50,802 nt of DNA. It comes from an uncultured bacterium (GTDB lineage Bacteria; Verrucomicrobiota; Kiritimatiellia; RFP12; UBA1067). The stretch spans positions 1 through 50,802 of the forward strand of contig CACZAK010000027.1 in the NCBI GenBank assembly GCA_902779075.1. Direction: 5' to 3'. Below, piece by piece: positions 34,514-43,691 of the stretch. Positions within the stretch are counted from its first letter, which is position 1. Each line of letters opens with the position of its first letter. The position numbers were made by a program, and so were the translations under genes. Below the pieces are notes generated by a model, which saw only the letters and a list, made by a program, of their open reading frames with translations, was not told the origin of the DNA and did no database searches.

Positions 34514-37500
34514 TCAACCCTCCTGTTCGTCTGCTGACGTGCGCTGCATCCCGAATGCCTCGTACAGCCGCTCTTCAAAGTCTGGTGCATCCTCATACAA
34601 ATCCGACAATACTTTCGTACTTTCAACCAACGGCATCTCCTGTGGATGAACCTCATACAATTTCACATTGATTTTATATTCATCTGCAAGCGTCCTATAA
34701 ACGGCCATGCGAGCGCGGTCCCATACCGGCGGTTTTCCCGTCAACGCCTTTTGGAGATGGACTTTTGTCTTAGGCACAACCGGTATCTGCCCGACGAGGC
34801 GGCAATAGATCGTCGTTTCCTCACCATCAAGCTGGCCCTCCAGCTTTAGAACAGGCGTCTTGACATCGACATAATCTGGATTACACCCCTGCTCCACAAG
34901 CGCCTGTAACGCCGTCTTGCCGCCAAGTTCCGTGATGGGCAACGTACGCAGTCCCCCCCCGGACTGCCACACTTCCTTAAGCGCATCTTTCGTCATATCC
35001 ACGTCATAGTCATCTGCGACTAGACCTTCTTCCTGGAGCGACGCCACAAAACGCCTTATATGTTCGTCATCCATCTCGCTATAGCGTGTTGCCAAATCCG
35101 CTACCGATTCCAATGTCGACCAACGGCCTTTTAATGCCCCCAAATCTAACTGCTTACGAAAGAACTCTTCGCCGTCCTCGAAGGCCGCGCCGATCTCACC
35201 CATCATTGACGCATCGAGCACGCGCTCCCTGATGAACCTATCAGGGTTGTAACAGTACGAACAGAAATCGTCGAGGTCAATTTCCACAGGCGTATCCGCA
35301 GTTGTTTTCCCATTTTGAAGCGAAAATGCCTTAATCGTCCCCCCTTCAACATTGGCCTGAGTTCGGCTCTGCGCAGCACATGCTGCCATATAATCCTCTT
35401 CGGACCATGAGGACAATCCTGACCCCGGTTTAAAATACCTGGGATTGAAACCGTGAAGGCTATGCCGAAGAAAACGAATGTTGTCCGGCCCCTCCTTGTC
35501 CTTCAGTTCTTCAACAAATACCGAAGGGGGAAACTCTTTATTGGTTCTGGCGTCCCGACTCTGAAACGAGAGGACAAGTCTCGATCGAGCACAGCGAACA
35601 GCCTCGCAGAAAGCGATTCTGTCGTCATTTCGAGGGGAAGGATCTCCCACCGCTGGAACCTGCCCCATCAGATCGAAAGCGCGAGGCGTCGACTTCCTTG
35701 GGAACGCAGCATTGTTCAACCCGCAAATCCACACAAGGTCGGCCGGGAAAGCCGCGCCGACGGCAAGCGGCGCGAACACTACCGCATTGGCCACTGTACG
35801 CCGTCTGGCGGCATCCAGTGAAATATCATCCAGCTTTGCAGTCACCGTATCACGCAGGAGGGCAAACGGATGTTGCGCAGCGACATCGCCTTTTGAAATC
35901 TCATGCAGGCATTTAACAGCCGATTCAATGGCGCGATGCATGGCCGCAATCATCCGCACTGATTGTTCATCTACACGCAGGAAGCAGCTGTCGACGATAC
36001 CGTGCAGATAATCTGACCAACCATCGGCCGTACGCGATTTCGGCAACTCATTGCGAATACCGTTCAACGCTTCCAGAAACCGGTCTAGCTTAGCCGCACG
36101 TCGAGCCTGCTCACCATGTATCCTTGAATTGGGTTTGATAAATCTCGCCGCACCGACATTGACTACCCCAAAGTCATCTCCGCCGACAGTTCCTTCTAAC
36201 GCACCAAGTAACATTCGGTCGATGCCTCGACGCCAAGTAAATGGGAATGTCCTAGTTGAATTCGGTTCAAGCTCCAGAATCTTCCGCACATGCGCATCAT
36301 CATACCCCCAGCGTATGTACCCGTCCTGGACCATGCTTCGAACGAATCGGCGGTCTTCATCATCAAATCCGAACCGGGCGAATACAGACGGCTGTTCGAG
36401 GATGTTCATTAACTCGCTGCAGGTGAAACGGCTCTCGGGCATATCGAACAAGGTCATGAACGTTTCACAAAGGGCGCCTCCGCCTCGGGCAACGCGCCCA
36501 ACAACCTTGATAGGAATGGATGATCCAATCCCCGCTATCTTTAATTCCCCCTTCTCGACATCGACGCCAAACACCGACTCCAGTACCGGTGCATAATTTG
36601 CAAAGTCCGCACACAAGACTAGAGCCGTACGCGGACGATGAATCGACGCCCCTTCCGGATCACCAGTTTCAGTACGTTTCTGTCCCTTGTCAAACCAATC
36701 ATACAATCCGTTTCGGATCGCCTCGAGTTCACGACGAGGCATATAGCAACCATGGATTTGAAGTTCAACGTCTTCTTCGGGTGAAATCGCTGGAACTCCG
36801 CAATCTAGACGGTGTTCCACCTCATAAGATGACACAGTTCCCTGTTCCCCAAGGGCCGTTAGGAAATCTTGATAAGCACTCGGAATCTGCGGCACGTCAA
36901 ATACAATCACGGAACGATAGCCTTGCCGTCCTCGTTTCAGCGCGGTTGCGCGGTCATCGCCTGTAAGCCTACCTATTCCGAATAAGACATCGCTGACTGT
37001 TTGCTCGCCGCGCTCTTTCATCTGAAGGTGAAGCTGTCGCCAAATAGCACTTTGCCAGATGGCATCTGGAGATTTCATGTCAGGTGAATCTTCCCATGAA
37101 CGCAGCATCTCTGGACGATAAACCTGATACTTCACAAACAACTTGGCTATCTCCTGTGCAAGAGCATAGGTGCGTGCGACATCAGTGCAACCACTTTTCA
37201 AAAGATACGCCCGTGGGATCGACATCGCAGCTTCTCGGAGGAACATATCGTCGGCAAGCAGAGCATAAATGCGCATGGCTAAAGTCGACATATCGGGCGA
37301 TGAACTATCCGCCGACCGAATAGCCCGCGTGGCTTCCGAGATGAACTGTTCTATCGTCCTAAACTCCACATTGGCAAAGATCTTTCGACCTCCAGCCATC
37401 CCATCCAGCAATGCGCATCGCTTCAACCACTGCGCCCGCAGTGGATTGGACACTATCACGCACGATTTCTCGAACGGCCCCCTGCCGTCAGAAGCCAATT

Positions 37501-37561
37501 CGGCCAAAGCCTCCTTCGCCAGATCCTCAATCCGGCTACCATGGTAGATTTTCAATGACAT
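34514..37561 (-). CDS. recC: Exodeoxyribonuclease V subunit gamma (RecC)
   Basis: ATG 37561 with AAGGAG upstream is chosen; the frame stays open into the transposase gene but that part lacks RecC character. The 1015-residue product begins MSLKIYHGSRIEDLAKEALA and has ANVEFRTIEQFI, VWICGLNNAAFPR and HLQKALTGKPP-type segments seen in RecC, an inactivated helicase-nuclease that scans for Chi and holds the complex together. Slightly shorter than the E. coli protein. Its last codons carry the ribosome site of recB (CAGGAGGGTTGA), indicating coupling. Confidence 0.9.
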   Translation of the reverse strand: MSLKIYHGSRIEDLAKEALAELASDGRGPFEKSCVIVSNPLRAQWLKRCALLDGMAGGRKIFANVEFRTIEQFISEATRAIRSADSSSPDMSTLAMRIYALLADDMFLREAAMSIPRAYLLKSGCTDVARTYALAQEIAKLFVKYQVYRPEMLRSWEDSPDMKSPDAIWQSAIWRQLHLQMKERGEQTVSDVLFGIGRLTGDDRATALKRGRQGYRSVIVFDVPQIPSAYQDFLTALGEQGTVSSYEVEHRLDCGVPAISPEEDVELQIHGCYMPRRELEAIRNGLYDWFDKGQKRTETGDPEGASIHRPRTALVLCADFANYAPVLESVFGVDVEKGELKIAGIGSSIPIKVVGRVARGGGALCETFMTLFDMPESRFTCSELMNILEQPSVFARFGFDDEDRRFVRSMVQDGYIRWGYDDAHVRKILELEPNSTRTFPFTWRRGIDRMLLGALEGTVGGDDFGVVNVGAARFIKPNSRIHGEQARRAAKLDRFLEALNGIRNELPKSRTADGWSDYLHGIVDSCFLRVDEQSVRMIAAMHRAIESAVKCLHEISKGDVAAQHPFALLRDTVTAKLDDISLDAARRRTVANAVVFAPLAVGAAFPADLVWICGLNNAAFPRKSTPRAFDLMGQVPAVGDPSPRNDDRIAFCEAVRCARSRLVLSFQSRDARTNKEFPPSVFVEELKDKEGPDNIRFLRHSLHGFNPRYFKPGSGLSSWSEEDYMAACAAQSRTQANVEGGTIKAFSLQNGKTTADTPVEIDLDDFCSYCYNPDRFIRERVLDASMMGEIGAAFEDGEEFFRKQLDLGALKGRWSTLESVADLATRYSEMDDEHIRRFVASLQEEGLVADDYDVDMTKDALKEVWQSGGGLRTLPITELGGKTALQALVEQGCNPDYVDVKTPVLKLEGQLDGEETTIYCRLVGQIPVVPKTKVHLQKALTGKPPVWDRARMAVYRTLADEYKINVKLYEVHPQEMPLVESTKVLSDLYEDAPDFEERLYEAFGMQRTSADEQEG

Positions 37562-37596
37562 GTCTTTTCTCCTTTGCACCACATTTTCGTCAATCC

Positions 37597-38604
37597 TTAC
37601 CCTGCTGCCGCCAATGACGGTTTGCCCAAACCATCCACAATGATGTCGCCCATCAGATGGCAGCGGTCGTAGAGCTCGGCCTTCGTCGGTTCGCGCGTCA
37701 TGGCGGGCCAAAGCGAAAGGAAGAGCATTCGGCCTTCCGCGCAGAAGCGCTCGTACTGGCGGCCGGGATGCCACCGCTCGCCGAAGCCCTCGGGCGAGAG
37801 TACCACCCATCTCCCGCCGGCCAGGCCCAAGGCATGGCCGCACGCCTTTTCACATGGGCTCATGAAGGTGCCGACGCCAGCACCGCCAGGGCCAATGCGC
37901 CCCGCTCGCGCTACGGCAACGTTCCACTCCTTGCCGCCCTCGGCAAGCTTGCGCGAATAGCGCATGGGCTCCAGGATAGGCGACTTCAGGATTTCGGTGT
38001 TGCCGTAGCCATACCACTTCCACCCGAGAAACGACACCTCGTTGACGCGCTGGAAATACTCGCGATGGCTTTTGCGCCGCCAGCTGCGCTCGGGGTTCTC
38101 GCGAATATACCGCGTAAAGGCAGCAAGTTGCCCGTCTGCCTTTACGATCCAGTCATGCCAATCAAAGGCGAAGAGGTGTTGCCCGCCGGAGCGGGCAACG
38201 GCGCCACTCCTACTGCCCGCGCCGATCACGGCTCCCTTCGCATCGGTAGGCGTTGTGCAAGCGCTTGCTCCGGCAAGCGCGAAATACACCTTCTCCAGCG
38301 CCCTCGTCAACATTCTCACAATCACCGCCAGACTCACACGCTTCTCTATATCGCGAATCTTGATTAGCAGGTGAATGTGATCGGGCATGATGGAGAAGCA
38401 CCGAATCGGCTCGATGCAATACCAGATCTCGTGGAATGTCATGATGATGTCGACGAATAGCCGCGTGATCCAGTTCTCCGCAAGGTAGTGACTCGCCGCG
38501 TCGCCGCAGACGCGCGAAAACTCAGGATAGCCATCGTTGCGCCTAATCGTAACCATATAGAAATATGGCATCGAATAGTCAAACCCTGGCAAACGGCTAC
38601 CCAT
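37597..38604 (-). CDS. REP-associated tyrosine transposase-like HUH protein fused to a Rossmann-like tail
   Basis: A 335-residue protein. The N-terminal Y1 domain has the HUH motif SIMPDHIHLLIKI (H75, H77) and the probable nucleophile Y166 in FTRYIRENPERSW. Residues about 109-142 are an Ala/Gly/Ser-rich insert encoded by DNA with two hairpins (38179-38198, 38261-38280). The C-terminal part (about 225-330: TFMSPCEKACGHALGLAGGR, then VVLSPEGFGERWHPGRQY and FCAEGRMLFLSLW) looks like a DprA/SLOG-type Rossmann domain. RAYT proteins move or maintain REP palindromes. ATG 38604 has AAGGGAA upstream. It lies 35 bases before recC and may belong to the same transcript. Confidence 0.8.
   Translation of the reverse strand: MGSRLPGFDYSMPYFYMVTIRRNDGYPEFSRVCGDAASHYLAENWITRLFVDIIMTFHEIWYCIEPIRCFSIMPDHIHLLIKIRDIEKRVSLAVIVRMLTRALEKVYFALAGASACTTPTDAKGAVIGAGSRSGAVARSGGQHLFAFDWHDWIVKADGQLAAFTRYIRENPERSWRRKSHREYFQRVNEVSFLGWKWYGYGNTEILKSPILEPMRYSRKLAEGGKEWNVAVARAGRIGPGGAGVGTFMSPCEKACGHALGLAGGRWVVLSPEGFGERWHPGRQYERFCAEGRMLFLSLWPAMTREPTKAELYDRCHLMGDIIVDGLGKPSLAAAG
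38179..38280. repeat. Pair of REP-like hairpins inside the transposase gene
   Basis: TTGCCCGC-CGGA-GCGGGCAA (38179-38198) and GCGCTTGC-TCCG-GCAAGCGC (38261-38280) are perfect 8-base-stem hairpins whose loops are reverse complements of each other, 62 bases apart, as in an inverted pair of REP elements. Confidence 0.75.
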
Positions 38605-38615
38605 AGTTCATTCCC

Positions 38616-38732
38616 TTAGTTGCCGAGATTCGGATTCGCCACCGCGACATTCAGGAACTCGAACGGCAATTTCGCCGCCCGCTCGCCCTCATCGTCAGCG
38701 ATCAGCCTTTCCATGTCAGCCTTGGTCATCAT
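38616..38732 (-). CDS. 38-residue small protein between the NOV-like and transposase genes
   Basis: ATG 38732 (or 38729) with GGAGAA upstream encodes MMTKADMERLIADDEGERAA then KLPFEFLNVAVANPNLGN. It ends 11 bases before the transposase start. It has good codon character and a clear ribosome site; it may be a real small gene or the trimmed end of a larger host gene. No family recognised. Confidence 0.5.
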   Translation of the reverse strand: MMTKADMERLIADDEGERAAKLPFEFLNVAVANPNLGN

Positions 38733-38770
38733 TCTATTCTCCACAAAGAGAATTGGTCCTCCCATATTTG

Positions 38771-41700
38771 CTAAACCGCAAAACCTTTCCAAGAATCTTC
38801 CACTATTTTCAAATGCTTGCTGATTTTAGAGTTCTTTGAAAACGGAGCTTTAATATACTGCACCTCATCCCCAACTACAAGCATCAAGTCATATCGCTCC
38901 CTGTTCTCTTCTGCATGGGCAAAGTCATATTCGGCGTTGGACATATAAAATATCCCCTCATCAAACGCCTTAACCTCTACAAGTCTTCTTCCTCCATCCG
39001 TGTCAAGATAGGAAAAATCATAATGACAAGCATCGTTGCCAATACCCTGATCGCCAGTCAATGACGTTTTATCAACTGGCTGACGGAATCTTTGTGTCTC
39101 TTTCAACATAGCGGCCCATGCTTTCTTCTGGGCGCGAAGACCGGCCATGTGTTTTTGACGATCTGTTCTATATGCCACTGCTCGCTTTCCACCTGAAGTA
39201 GCATTGCCTTCATGTTTCCCATTGGCAGAACTAATTGGTGACACACCCTTCAAGTCCGATATCTGAACAATATCCTTAATATGCCCGTCAAAAACCATCT
39301 GTTGATTTTGGTTTGGAACCACCGTCGGCTCATTTTTATCACCGATGATCTTCTCTATCTCAGCCTTAACAATCTCCGCAAGCCCCTCCTTTTTAAAAAA
39401 GAGCTTGCTCTGAACTGTCGGCGGCAGATTGTCCAACGACAAACCCGCATTTGCCAAAAGCTTAAGACATTCTGAATCGGCCTTTGGCGCCTCGGAGAAC
39501 ATACCTCCTGCACCAACCCGCTCCAACTCAACTTCAAATTCGGCTTTAACTTTTTCAAAGAATGCCTCCTCTATCGCTCCTTGGTCTGGCAAATGATCCC
39601 CTTTCATTAAACTGAGTAGACAGCCCTCAAACCAGCTCATCTTCAATTCAGAATATAACCACAACTTCCCACAATAACCTTCTTGTAAATGTTCGTCCTT
39701 CTGGCTCAATTTCGCATGTAACGCCTGGGCAAAATTACCCGTGTACAATTCACGGATTTCCCTCGCCTCAGCACGATAACTATTCAGAATCCTTTCTTGA
39801 ATCATCTTACTACATGTCTCATAAGTCATTCCCACCCACAGAATCAAATCTCTCACTTGCTCATCAGTCATTTCCGCCATTTGGCGTGACAGATCCAACT
39901 TATCATTGTCTTGCTTATTCGTCAGCGTCAATATACAACTACGGCGTTCATTCTTTTCCGACAAAGACATCTTTTCCTTGTCGGCCAATTGCCTACCTGC
40001 CACACTGGACCAAAACTGTTCTTCATCTTCACTCAACCCTAGAGCTTCTTTCACGGCCTTTAAATCATTTTCGTCACCGTCATTTTTATAATACAATTCA
40101 AGCGCATCTAGTGAAGTAGTGATAATGTTTCTAAACTCGCCTGCTATCTGCGTACCAGTTAGACTAAACAAAATGCAAAACAGTTCACCCATTGCAAGGC
40201 AAAATTTTGGATCGCTCAAAGCTTCCTTCAACGTTAAAGCGTCTGTGCAAACAATAAACCTGTGTTCATCTCGGCTAACCTGGATAAGTTCACCGGGAAG
40301 CATCTCATAGAGCTTGCCGTCGAACTTATAGCTACATTTCCGGACAACTTCAACCTGTATGCCTTTCAATGCGCTGACAGCAGACGATAAAAGATCATCG
40401 CTTTCAATTTCACGATACCGAGCCGCCAACAAGAAAGTCCTCCTGTCGCGTATTCTTCGATTCAACTCAGATGTTATCTCTGATAAAAGCTCCTTGGAGT
40501 CCTTTTGCTCGTCAACATCATTACCCAGCGGTTTGACGCCAAATAATATCCGTACTGATTCAGCACCGACACGACTTCCAATCTCTAATTTGTAATTGTC
40601 ATTAAGGATTTTCCGGGACAGCAAATCATTATCCCAATAGCGAATGTCATCCCTTGCGACTAACTCTATGGGGCCTTCTCCCTTTCTCGCATAAAGATGC
40701 GTCAAATTCTTTTTAGCAAGCTCAGAACACCGTTCCTCAAGCGCAAGCCTCTCTTCCTTCTTTTCGCATTCTTGAATACGCTGTCTGAGCGCCATACGAA
40801 TACGCTGATAAAACTTCTGGACACCTCGATTTTGCTGTATATCAAATCCTGCCAGTCTGCTATACAACTCTTCAAGTGAAAGATCAACCAGTCGACGTCT
40901 GGCACCGAGCTTCACAAGTGCGTCAACCGCTAACCCCACGGGTTGAATCTTATCGTCCAATCTGCGCTTGAAGTCTTCAACTAACCTTGAATTCTCGAGA
41001 ATGAAGTTCGTTAACACATCTTTCACCTGCCAAGCCAGATATGTCCATTCAACCTTTAAAGGCCACGGTGCTTGCTTATTTGCTATCGTCCAATACATTA
41101 CAGGATTATTCTCGACAGATCGTAAGATTCCATCTTTTTGCTGCGCAGTTAAAAGTCTAAGGAATTGTTCAACGCCAAGTTTCCGAATACACTTTAGATC
41201 CTCTTCGAAAATAGCCTGCACATACTGACGTGGCGGCAGAGGGTTCGCAGAGCCATCCGGCAACCCTCCATTTAACTGCTCTTTACCATGACCTTTCTCC
41301 AAATCACGCAGAAATGAAATATAGCCATCATCGCGTTTAAGTTCGTGCAGCTTTATCCGCACGTCGGCACGCATGCCAATACTAAGCAAGAAAGCATCAA
41401 CATCTCGACCTTGTGCCACTTCACCGAACAGCGCACGTCGGTCTGCTTCAGACATAAAAATACTGTCTGAGATATCGCTGCCCGCGTAGATTTCTTTGGC
41501 GCTATCAAACAAGAAATCTCGTGAGAGAAAAACTTTGCCGTCTGACGATCGGACAACCAACGGGATATCCATTCGACGCCTATAGTCATCTTCCTCGACT
41601 TTAGCCGTTGGATCGAAATTCTCAAGCATCGCCTTAAGCATTTCTGTCACGGCATGTTGCTTTGATTCCGGTGTGGCCGATTGTTTTCTCACCTCGTCGT

Positions 41701-43576
41701 TACACCAGTTTATGATATTGCGAGTGATATCCGCAAGGTCATAATAATGGAGATTAACCACCTTGCGCAATTCGTCATTTACAAAATCACGAGGTCTTTT
41801 CCACTTATCACAATTATTTTCATACCCACACTCGAGTTTTATGCATTCCCAAAGTCTCGAACTTATAAAACCAATCACCATGTCCTGTGGCTTAGCAATC
41901 GACCTTGCATCTTCCTCGGACGGCGATGTATATACATCATCTTCAACGTTAAAGTATCCATTTTCATCTCTTAGGATTGATGCATAAGGCTCGACCTCGA
42001 CTCTCATAGTCCGATTACTGATCTGTATCAAGACAGCTATCAATTTCGCCAAATGCTCATCCGAAAGGTCCATGTCCTTTATTGACGTATTTATAGCATC
42101 GGCCAATTTCGCCTGCGAACAAAAACTATCTTCGAAATTCTTGGGCACCTCGCTCGTCGCATCTGATAACACGTATTCGGGCAAGAACTTGTGCTCATTG
42201 AAATACTGCGTGATTTGCGTTCTTGCGCCTGGCAAGAATGAATAATGCCAACATTCACCTATTTTGCGGTAATCACCGTCAACGCAAGGACAAAAGGTTC
42301 CGCCCATCAAAATAGTCCGAAGTTCGCTGTACAACAATCTCACGCACGAATTCCGCGTCTCTGATGTAGGTGACAAAAGCCTATAGGGGAACCATTTGTC
42401 ATGAAGGAGCTCGTTATGATTCTTAAGGATCCCCGCGAAACTTCCCAAGGCTGCAGGAAGTAATCTTGAGAAGATATGCTTATTCGCCTCATCATCTGGC
42501 ATCAACGCATCCCGCGATGCTTTCAATTTCACCGTAGCATGCACAAGACAGGGCAAATTGATTTCAACCGCCTGCTCAGCCGATTTAATGGGGAGATAAT
42601 TATAAAGTACCCCATCCAGTTGTGAACGAACCAGTGGGTCAAATGGAATTGCTATTGCAAGATTGAAGTTACGCGAATCTTCTCCGGCAAGTTTCACACC
42701 ATCCAATTCACATGAATCCCGATAAACCAACCAATCTACTTTAGATGACGGTTCTCCGCTCTTTGACTGTGTTATCGACTTCTTGTAAAGATGTTGATCA
42801 CTGACTCCTACTGCCCTATAATCACTTTCCGCTGATTCAAACTCAAAAGAATCCTTTCCTTCTGATGACACTATTAGAATACCCACCTTCAACAATCTAG
42901 GCAGAAACAGCATCAGCTCAGACTTAAATGACCGCAATTCATTCTCTATATCGGCAAATAATGTCTCTAAGCCAACCCCATGATCCTTCCATCTTAACTC
43001 TATCTCCGTCACCCATTTGCTCCCACTCTCATCATTACCAATTTTAGGGAACACAAGCATCGGCAGAGACCCGTCATTTCGTTGTGACAGTACTGCTTTC
43101 TTCAATGCAGGATTACCATCAATCTTTTCTTTAACAACCTCTTTGGAAAATGTTAATTCAGTTCCATTTGAACGAATGATGATCTCATCAGGCTTCCAGT
43201 TCAATAATGAACGGAATCCCAAGCCCTTATTTCCGATCGTCGTCTTGCCTAGCTTTTTCTTAGGGCTCGTGTGAGGAAGCATGATAGATTTAATGCCTTC
43301 ATCACTAAAAGGGACTCCTTGGTTCTTGAAGCACAAAGACCTCTTCGATTTGTCAAACTCAATTAGGCAACATTTGTCATCTCTTAGCAATGACGACTCA
43401 TCCATTTGATCGTCAACATTTTGAAGCATTTCAAAAATCTGACGTCTATTGTATTCAGCCACAATGCTTTGAGAGTCATTACAAAAGTTTGAGATTAGCC
43501 TTGGCCTACTCACAAAACTGTCGACACAAGCCTTGATCTCGTTTGATATGGAAACATTAAATTCTTCCTTGGTCAT
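38771..43576 (-). CDS. NO VEIN-like giant GHKL ATPase with C-terminal DUF3883/NOV_C domain (putative defence protein)
   Basis: A 1601-residue protein. The N-terminal sacsin/Hsp90-like ATPase shows EMLQNVDDQ (N53, D55/D56), CFKNQGVPF (about 82-90) and the lid GNKGLGFRSL (115-124). A long helical middle follows. The C-terminus (about 1500-1590) has DGGRRLVEVKAFDEG and FYMSNAEYDFA of DUF3883/NOV_C, a domain proposed to be PD-(D/E)XK-like. This is the architecture of plant NO VEIN and of bacterial homologues often found near restriction genes. Start ATG 43576 was chosen over in-frame upstream sequence, which belongs to a remnant. The gene is visibly A/T-richer than its neighbours. A role in sensing and cutting foreign DNA is inferred. 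Confidence 0.8.
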   Translation of the reverse strand: MTKEEFNVSISNEIKACVDSFVSRPRLISNFCNDSQSIVAEYNRRQIFEMLQNVDDQMDESSLLRDDKCCLIEFDKSKRSLCFKNQGVPFSDEGIKSIMLPHTSPKKKLGKTTIGNKGLGFRSLLNWKPDEIIIRSNGTELTFSKEVVKEKIDGNPALKKAVLSQRNDGSLPMLVFPKIGNDESGSKWVTEIELRWKDHGVGLETLFADIENELRSFKSELMLFLPRLLKVGILIVSSEGKDSFEFESAESDYRAVGVSDQHLYKKSITQSKSGEPSSKVDWLVYRDSCELDGVKLAGEDSRNFNLAIAIPFDPLVRSQLDGVLYNYLPIKSAEQAVEINLPCLVHATVKLKASRDALMPDDEANKHIFSRLLPAALGSFAGILKNHNELLHDKWFPYRLLSPTSETRNSCVRLLYSELRTILMGGTFCPCVDGDYRKIGECWHYSFLPGARTQITQYFNEHKFLPEYVLSDATSEVPKNFEDSFCSQAKLADAINTSIKDMDLSDEHLAKLIAVLIQISNRTMRVEVEPYASILRDENGYFNVEDDVYTSPSEEDARSIAKPQDMVIGFISSRLWECIKLECGYENNCDKWKRPRDFVNDELRKVVNLHYYDLADITRNIINWCNDEVRKQSATPESKQHAVTEMLKAMLENFDPTAKVEEDDYRRRMDIPLVVRSSDGKVFLSRDFLFDSAKEIYAGSDISDSIFMSEADRRALFGEVAQGRDVDAFLLSIGMRADVRIKLHELKRDDGYISFLRDLEKGHGKEQLNGGLPDGSANPLPPRQYVQAIFEEDLKCIRKLGVEQFLRLLTAQQKDGILRSVENNPVMYWTIANKQAPWPLKVEWTYLAWQVKDVLTNFILENSRLVEDFKRRLDDKIQPVGLAVDALVKLGARRRLVDLSLEELYSRLAGFDIQQNRGVQKFYQRIRMALRQRIQECEKKEERLALEERCSELAKKNLTHLYARKGEGPIELVARDDIRYWDNDLLSRKILNDNYKLEIGSRVGAESVRILFGVKPLGNDVDEQKDSKELLSEITSELNRRIRDRRTFLLAARYREIESDDLLSSAVSALKGIQVEVVRKCSYKFDGKLYEMLPGELIQVSRDEHRFIVCTDALTLKEALSDPKFCLAMGELFCILFSLTGTQIAGEFRNIITTSLDALELYYKNDGDENDLKAVKEALGLSEDEEQFWSSVAGRQLADKEKMSLSEKNERRSCILTLTNKQDNDKLDLSRQMAEMTDEQVRDLILWVGMTYETCSKMIQERILNSYRAEAREIRELYTGNFAQALHAKLSQKDEHLQEGYCGKLWLYSELKMSWFEGCLLSLMKGDHLPDQGAIEEAFFEKVKAEFEVELERVGAGGMFSEAPKADSECLKLLANAGLSLDNLPPTVQSKLFFKKEGLAEIVKAEIEKIIGDKNEPTVVPNQNQQMVFDGHIKDIVQISDLKGVSPISSANGKHEGNATSGGKRAVAYRTDRQKHMAGLRAQKKAWAAMLKETQRFRQPVDKTSLTGDQGIGNDACHYDFSYLDTDGGRRLVEVKAFDEGIFYMSNAEYDFAHAEENRERYDLMLVVGDEVQYIKAPFSKNSKISKHLKIVEDSWKGFAV

Positions 43577-43593
43577 ATGATTCGTTCCTTTCC

Positions 43594-43689
43594 TTACCTC
43601 GCCTTCACGGCGGTGATGATTTCGGTTAGTTCGGCGGCGGAGAGATCCTTCGCGCGCCATTCCTTCACGGTGCGGCCGCGGCGAGCTAC
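43594..43689 (-). pseudogene. G/C-rich gene remnant between the McrB-like and NOV-like genes
   Basis: The frame reads VARRGRTVKEWRAKDLSAAE then LTEIITAVKAR-stop, coherent and G/C-rich, unlike the A/T-rich genes on both sides, and has no start codon of its own. It is probably the last 30 residues of a displaced host gene. Its end overlaps the leader of the NOV-like gene. Confidence 0.5.
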
Positions 43690-43691
43690 CA

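Noticed and set aside
37561..37843. 94-residue N-terminal extension of RecC
   Set aside because: It is out-of-frame translation of the transposase 3' end; a good ribosome site precedes ATG 37561.
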